Shown: positions 43,603-47,337 of the stretch, piece after piece
How positions within the stretch are numbered: position 1 is the stretch's first letter
Layout: each line of letters opens with the position of its first letter
Assembly: GCA_963169635.1 (NCBI GenBank)
Contig: CAUJDL010000053.1
Span: 1-47,337 of the forward strand
Source of the DNA: Bacteroidota bacterium
Lineage (GTDB): Bacteria; Bacteroidota; Bacteroidia; Chitinophagales; Chitinophagaceae
DNA: 47,337 bases
Direction of reading: 5' to 3'
Program-made: the position numbers and the translations under genes
The notes under the pieces: model-generated
Databases searched by the model: none
Seen by the model: only the letters and a program-made list of their open reading frames with translations
Told to the model about the DNA's origin: nothing

Positions 43603-43965
43603 TTATTTTCTTTTGCTTACTTTATAACCACCAACAATACCTAAAGCTAATAATAAACCAACACCACCATCAAAAGGTACATCATCAATAGGAGGATTTC
43701 CACCACCACCAGGACCACCTGGATCATCATCTCCCCAATCATAATCTGCATGAGGTGTACCATTTATTACGCCTCCATCTGCATCTTCTCCTTTAATAGT
43801 AGTTTTGTCTAAAGAGCCATCTTCATAAGCAGGAGCATCAATAGAAGTACCTTGATCTAAAAAACCTCCATTACCATTTTGTGCAAATAATTTACCAGAT
43901 AAACCAACCCCAAAAAATAATACTGTAATGAGAGAGAAAAATACAGTTTGTTTAAAATGCTTCAT
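43603..43965 (-). CDS. Small exported protein with PID-CTERM-like sorting tail
   Basis: A 120-residue secreted protein with signal peptide (TVFFSLITVLFFGVGLSG) and a Gly/Asp-rich, low-complexity middle. The C terminus has a sorting-signal layout: PPIDDVPFDGG, a short hydrophobic helix VGLLLALGIVGG and a basic end YKVSKRK. This matches the PID-CTERM tails described in Bacteroidota, thought to be processed by an unknown sorting enzyme. No such enzyme is recognisable here. No other domain is seen, so the mature chain is probably a small surface peptide. A TAnnTTTG box (44019-44026 on the minus strand) lies upstream. Confidence 0.75.
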   Translation of the reverse strand: MKHFKQTVFFSLITVLFFGVGLSGKLFAQNGNGGFLDQGTSIDAPAYEDGSLDKTTIKGEDADGGVINGTPHADYDWGDDDPGGPGGGGNPPIDDVPFDGGVGLLLALGIVGGYKVSKRK

Positions 43966-44087
43966 ACTTATTAATTATATCTAAATCTATTTTGATGTTT
44001 ATATTACTTCAATCTTTACAAAAATAATATTTTTTCCAAATATTTATATATTTTTTTTAAAATACAAAATAATGATTTCAAAAGTTA

Positions 44088-44312
44088 TTAAAGACCAAAA
44101 ATTCTTTTAAAGAACGTTTTTTTAACTTTTTCATTGTGCTCAGTAGCAAATTCATAAGTTGCTAAATGCTCAAACTCTTCTACTGGAATCCAATCTTTTA
44201 AGCCTTCGTACCAAATTTTATCACCCAACTTTGGGTGATTATTTTTTAATTCTTCAAGGGTATAAGGTCCATACATATATTTCCCTTTTTTTAAAACATA
44301 TATCTTATCCAT
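44088..44312 (-). CDS. GYF_2 (DUF4339) domain protein
   Basis: A 74-residue protein consisting of a single GYF_2 domain: YVLKKGKYMYGPYTLEELKN, then KLGDKIWYEGLKDWIPVEEF with the conserved W-Y/G and W residues. A basic C terminus KKTFFKRIFGL follows. In other proteins the domain mediates binding to Pro-rich peptides, and here it stands alone without a membrane segment. Its role is unknown. It sits between the PID-CTERM-like gene and the S41 protease on the same strand. Confidence 0.8.
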   Translation of the reverse strand: MDKIYVLKKGKYMYGPYTLEELKNNHPKLGDKIWYEGLKDWIPVEEFEHLATYEFATEHNEKVKKTFFKRIFGL

Positions 44313-44363
44313 TGCTACAAAACTTTATTACAGATACCCATATTTTATAAAATGCTGTATGGA

Positions 44364-44398
44364 ATTTTTCTGAGCAGCAAATATATATGCAGAAAAAT
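44364..44398 (-). terminator. Stem-loop after the S41 protease gene
   Basis: ATTTTTCTG (44364-44372) and CAGAAAAAT (44390-44398) form a perfect 9-bp stem with a 17-base loop directly after the protease stop at 44403. There is no T-run on the minus strand, so it may be a weak terminator or an mRNA-end stem. Confidence 0.35.
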
Positions 44399-44402
44399 AT
44401 AT

Positions 44403-45998
44403 TTATGGTTTATTGTTTAATATTTCTAAACATTTTAAAACCATTTTATCTGTTTTATTGGCTACTTCGTAATAGGCATTTTCTCCAAATAAAAACCTTG
44501 CTACAAGCTTTTGCACATCTGCCAAAATTTGTAACCTTTCTGAGCTTTTAATATTATTGAGTGAAATAGATTTTTTGTTGGCTAAATTTTCAATTAAAAT
44601 CCAATCGTTATTATTTAATTTAAAATCTTGATAATACTGATTTGCAGAAGTGTATTTAGATAAAGCAGTTTTATTGTTTAAATAAATTTGTATAGCAGCA
44701 TTATTTAAAATATTTGTTTGATATAGCTTAAATACTAATGAGCTAAATGAAACAGAATCGTCATTAATTAAAATATCAGGTAAAATACCACCACCACCAT
44801 AAACAATTTTACCTTTAGGTGTTTTGTAAATATGTTTTTGATGAGTTGTATCTGTATCAAGTGTATCAATAATTTCTTCTCCATTTAAAGCATCTCTCCT
44901 ATATTCTTGCACAGATTTATGATTATATGGTTTTTGAATATTACGACCTAAAGGTGTAAAATATCTTGCAATTGTTAGTCTTAATGCTGCACCATTGCTT
45001 AAAGGAAATTGTTGTTGTACCAAACCTTTACCAAAAGTTCTTTTACCAATAATGGTGGCTCTATCCCAATCTTGCAAAGCACCTGTTAAAACTTCACTTG
45101 CACTTGCACTTGTTTCATCTACCAAAATAAATAAATTACCTTGTTCAAATAATCCATCTCTTTTTGTTTTATAATCATTTTTTGGCGATTTATTACCTTC
45201 TGTATAAACAACAATTTTATTATCGCTTAAAAATTCGTCTGCAATATCCACAGCTTCGTTCATTAAACCTCCAGAGTTGCCTCTTAAATCTACAATTAAA
45301 TTAGCTAATCCTTGCTTTTGCAATTTTTCTAATTGTGCCATAAACTCTTCATAAGTTTTTTCGCCAAACTTGTTAATTTTTATGTAGCCTGTTTTTGGTT
45401 CAATAATATATGCTGCATCAATAGTACTAACAGGAATAACACCTCTGGTAATTGTAATTTTCTTTAGAACATTATCTCTTAATAAGCTTACAGTAACTTT
45501 ACTTTCAGCTTCTCCTCTAAAATATTTTCTTATTTTATCTGAAGTAATTTTTACACCAGCAATTTTAATAGTATCATTTACAGTAATTAATTTATCGCCT
45601 TTTAAAATACCAGCTTTAGCAGATGGACCTTCTGGAATTACATTTACCACATAAACAGTATCATTAAAAATTTGAAACTCTATACCAACTCCTTGAAAAT
45701 TGCCCATCATTTCTTCATTAACATCTGCAACATTTATTGGTGGTATGTATAATGAATGAGGATCTAAATGAGATAAAAGATCATTAATAGTAATTTCAGC
45801 AATGCTATCCATTTTTACAGGATCTACATATTTATTACGCACTAAACTTAATACTTCTTGTATTGGACTTGATGTAGCATTATTAAAAAACGAATTAGTA
45901 GAAGTATGTTTTTTAAGATTATAACCTATTATCATACCCATAATCATTACTAATGCAAAAAGTATAGGTAACCAAACTTGCTTTTTCTCTTTTACCAT
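44403..45998 (-). CDS. S41-family C-terminal processing protease (Ctp/Prc-like)
   Basis: Periplasmic serine protease of 531 residues anchored by one N-terminal helix (LPILFALVMIMGMIIGYNL). A PDZ domain follows (GVGIEFQIFNDTVYVVNVIP with GILKGDKLITVN), then the S41 catalytic region: NLIVDLRGNSGGLMNEA, the nucleophile in VDETSASASEVL and the general-base Lys in GKRTFGKGLVQQ. Such proteases cut other exported proteins near their C termini, in quality control or cell-wall enzyme processing. A C-terminal tail of about 130 residues after the protease core is typical of Bacteroidota. Substrates are not evident. Confidence 0.93.
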   Translation of the reverse strand: MVKEKKQVWLPILFALVMIMGMIIGYNLKKHTSTNSFFNNATSSPIQEVLSLVRNKYVDPVKMDSIAEITINDLLSHLDPHSLYIPPINVADVNEEMMGNFQGVGIEFQIFNDTVYVVNVIPEGPSAKAGILKGDKLITVNDTIKIAGVKITSDKIRKYFRGEAESKVTVSLLRDNVLKKITITRGVIPVSTIDAAYIIEPKTGYIKINKFGEKTYEEFMAQLEKLQKQGLANLIVDLRGNSGGLMNEAVDIADEFLSDNKIVVYTEGNKSPKNDYKTKRDGLFEQGNLFILVDETSASASEVLTGALQDWDRATIIGKRTFGKGLVQQQFPLSNGAALRLTIARYFTPLGRNIQKPYNHKSVQEYRRDALNGEEIIDTLDTDTTHQKHIYKTPKGKIVYGGGGILPDILINDDSVSFSSLVFKLYQTNILNNAAIQIYLNNKTALSKYTSANQYYQDFKLNNNDWILIENLANKKSISLNNIKSSERLQILADVQKLVARFLFGENAYYEVANKTDKMVLKCLEILNNKP

Positions 45999-46210
45999 TT
46001 TAAATAAAACTTTTAAATAAATTTATTGTAGCAAATATCTTAAATTAATTGTTGCGATTTGAACAACTGAAATTTAATATTTATTTAAAGCAAACCTAAA
46101 GGGAATAGTTGTAGAAATTTCTTTTTTAATAAATTTTTTATTTGGTAGATGATTAAAATAAAAGTTATATTTAATATTCCATTTTAAAATTTTATGCTTA
46201 AATAATTTTT

Positions 46211-47047
46211 ATGGCAACCTTAATTGCTGATTGTGGTGCAACAAATTGTACTTGGAGTTTGCTCACAAATAATAAAACTAAAACATTTACCACGCAAGGC
46301 TTTAGCCCCTATTTTTCAAGTAAAGAGGCAATTAAAACTTTGCTGCAAGGTGCATTATTACCAAAATTAAAAAATACAAAAATTACAGCTATTTATTTTT
46401 ATGGCACAGGATTAAGTAATGCTGATAATGCAAAAATTATTAAGCAAATTTTGCAAATACTTTTTGGTAAAATTATTATTGAAGTAAATACAGATTTGTT
46501 TGCAGCTGCAAGAGCTTTATGTGGCAATGAAAAAGGTATGGTAGCAATACTTGGCACTGGTGCAAACTCTTGTTATTATAATGGAAAAAAAATAGTAAAA
46601 AACAACCCTTCGTTGGGTTTTATTTTAGGCGATGAAGGCAGTGGTGCTTTTTTAGGGAAAAAAGTATTACAGTATTATTTGTATCAAACATTTGATGAAG
46701 AGTTAATGGCACGTTTTAATAAAACATATTTAACAGATAAAGCCAGTATTTTAAATGCAGTTTATAAATCTGCAATGCCCAATAGTTATTTAGCAAGTTT
46801 TGCAAAATTTTTATCGCAAAACAGAGGGCATTATATGATAGAGAATATTATAGAAGATGGATTGAATGATTTTTTTCTAAATCATATTTATAAATATAGA
46901 GAAAGCTGGATTTATCCTTTGCACTTTACAGGTAGTATAGCTTATGCATTTAAAGATGTAATTAAAGATCTTTGTTTTTCTTATGAATTAGAAGTAGGCA
47001 ATATTTTAAAAAGTCCAATGCAAGGATTAATAAAATATCATCAATAA
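46211..47047 (+). CDS. BadF/BadG-type ATPase, N-acetylglucosamine-kinase-like
   Basis: ASKHA-fold kinase of 278 residues. Motifs: the phosphate-1 loop ADCGATNCTWSLL, phosphate-2 AILGTGANSCYYNG, and SLGFILGDEGSGAFLGK, the signature of N-acetylglucosamine kinases of this family. It lacks the Cys-containing iron-sulphur motif of benzoyl-CoA reductase activators, so sugar phosphorylation is more likely. A role in amino-sugar or cell-wall recycling is inferred. It is the only plus-strand gene at this end and is divergent from the S41 protease; the 212-base gap between holds no element I can name. Confidence 0.88.
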   Translation: MATLIADCGATNCTWSLLTNNKTKTFTTQGFSPYFSSKEAIKTLLQGALLPKLKNTKITAIYFYGTGLSNADNAKIIKQILQILFGKIIIEVNTDLFAAARALCGNEKGMVAILGTGANSCYYNGKKIVKNNPSLGFILGDEGSGAFLGKKVLQYYLYQTFDEELMARFNKTYLTDKASILNAVYKSAMPNSYLASFAKFLSQNRGHYMIENIIEDGLNDFFLNHIYKYRESWIYPLHFTGSIAYAFKDVIKDLCFSYELEVGNILKSPMQGLIKYHQ

Positions 47048-47080
47048 AAAAGAGGTAAAGAAAAAAATCCTTTACCCCTG
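47045..47080 (-). terminator. Terminator of the T9SS-cargo gene
   Basis: GGTAAAG (47054-47060) pairs with CTTTACC (47070-47076). Read on the minus strand the stem follows the stop at 47105 and is followed by a T-rich run that overlaps the end of the kinase gene. Confidence 0.7.
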
Positions 47081-47104
47081 ATTGTTACTTCACCCAATTA
47101 TTTA

Positions 47105-47337
47105 TTACTCTTTTAATATTTTAAAAGTATTTATTTGATGGTTGCTATGTACTTGTAAAATGTACATTCCGTTTTGTAAATAATTTAATTCGCTAAACAA
47201 AATAGTGTTGTTGCCTCTTAAAACTTCTACTTGTTTAGTACTTATTAATTTACCATCTAAACTAATAATATTCATTGTTACTACTTGGTTAGTATTGCTT
47301 GTATAATGAACATTGAAATAGTTTTTAAATGGATTAG
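47105..47337 (-). CDS. C-terminal part of a T9SS cargo protein (partial)
   Basis: The minus strand is open from the window end to TAA (47107-47105), giving 76 residues. They form a type A T9SS sorting domain: NPFKNYFNVHYTS, MNIISLDGKLISTKQVEV, and the closing strand NGMYILQVHSNHQINTFKIL followed by KE. The passenger domain lies beyond the window. The protein should be secreted across the outer membrane and its tail cut off or attached by the T9SS. It is too short for any statement about function. Confidence 0.85.
   Translation of the reverse strand, partial: NPFKNYFNVHYTSNTNQVVTMNIISLDGKLISTKQVEVLRGNNTILFSELNYLQNGMYILQVHSNHQINTFKILKE

Overview
This window is a strongly AT-rich chromosomal segment from a member of the Bacteroidota. 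The evidence is a type IX secretion (T9SS) C-terminal sorting domain on two proteins, a PID-CTERM-like tail on a third, LytS/LytTR regulation, a menaquinone operon, TAnnTTTG-type promoter boxes, and a bacterial GGGP synthase. Placement near the Chitinophagaceae is an inference from gene content, not proven here.

Layout. 1-1.3 kb: the tail of an unknown membrane protein, purE, and a NarL-type response regulator. 1.4-8.1 kb: a compact menaquinone operon menF-menD-menB-menA-menC-menE, with no menH and no dedicated DHNA-CoA thioesterase gene. 8.3-11.3 kb: signal peptidase I, cytidine deaminase, a single-domain response regulator and a SugE-type exporter. 11.3-16.9 kb (minus strand): deoC, a four-helix-bundle (S23/Avd-like) gene enclosed by two 63-bp arrays of 9-nt repeats, a catalytic aldehyde dehydrogenase, a half-length dehydrogenase-like protein without a catalytic site, a SPOR protein and an M20 amidohydrolase. 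The two dehydrogenase genes look like a split ALDH16. 17.1-21.1 kb: a large M4 metalloprotease with four CUB domains and a T9SS tail, interrupted by an in-frame stop just after its signal peptide.

21.1-26.1 kb: an RlmK-like methyltransferase, a thioesterase, then a nitric-oxide/respiration group on the minus strand (truncated haemoglobin, NorB-like, NorC-like, and a lipoprotein cytochrome c). The cytochrome has a well-placed FNR/CRP-type palindrome. The NorB-like protein lacks two of the usual metal-ligand histidines. A DUF488 gene and tRNA-Lys(TTT) follow. 26.4-34.2 kb: feoB behind a 20-bp perfect palindrome, a mini HExxH protein, a LytS/LytTR pair, miaA, a pRiA4b Orf3-like protein, a CCA-adding/poly(A) polymerase family gene and one small hypothetical gene. 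34.3-42.9 kb: GGGP synthase, a B12-dependent ribonucleotide reductase with a DnaA-box palindrome in its upstream region, uvrA and a TlpA-like redoxin. 43-47.3 kb: a ferredoxin, a PID-CTERM-like protein, a GYF_2 protein, an S41 protease, a BadF-type sugar kinase and the end of another T9SS cargo gene.

Most genes are core metabolism. The places that most repay a second look are the deoC/ALDH16 locus with its repeat-flanked S23 gene, the variant NorCB group, the interrupted M4/CUB protease and the regulatory palindromes at nrdJ, feoB and the cytochrome gene. All family assignments were made by reading motifs, without database searches.
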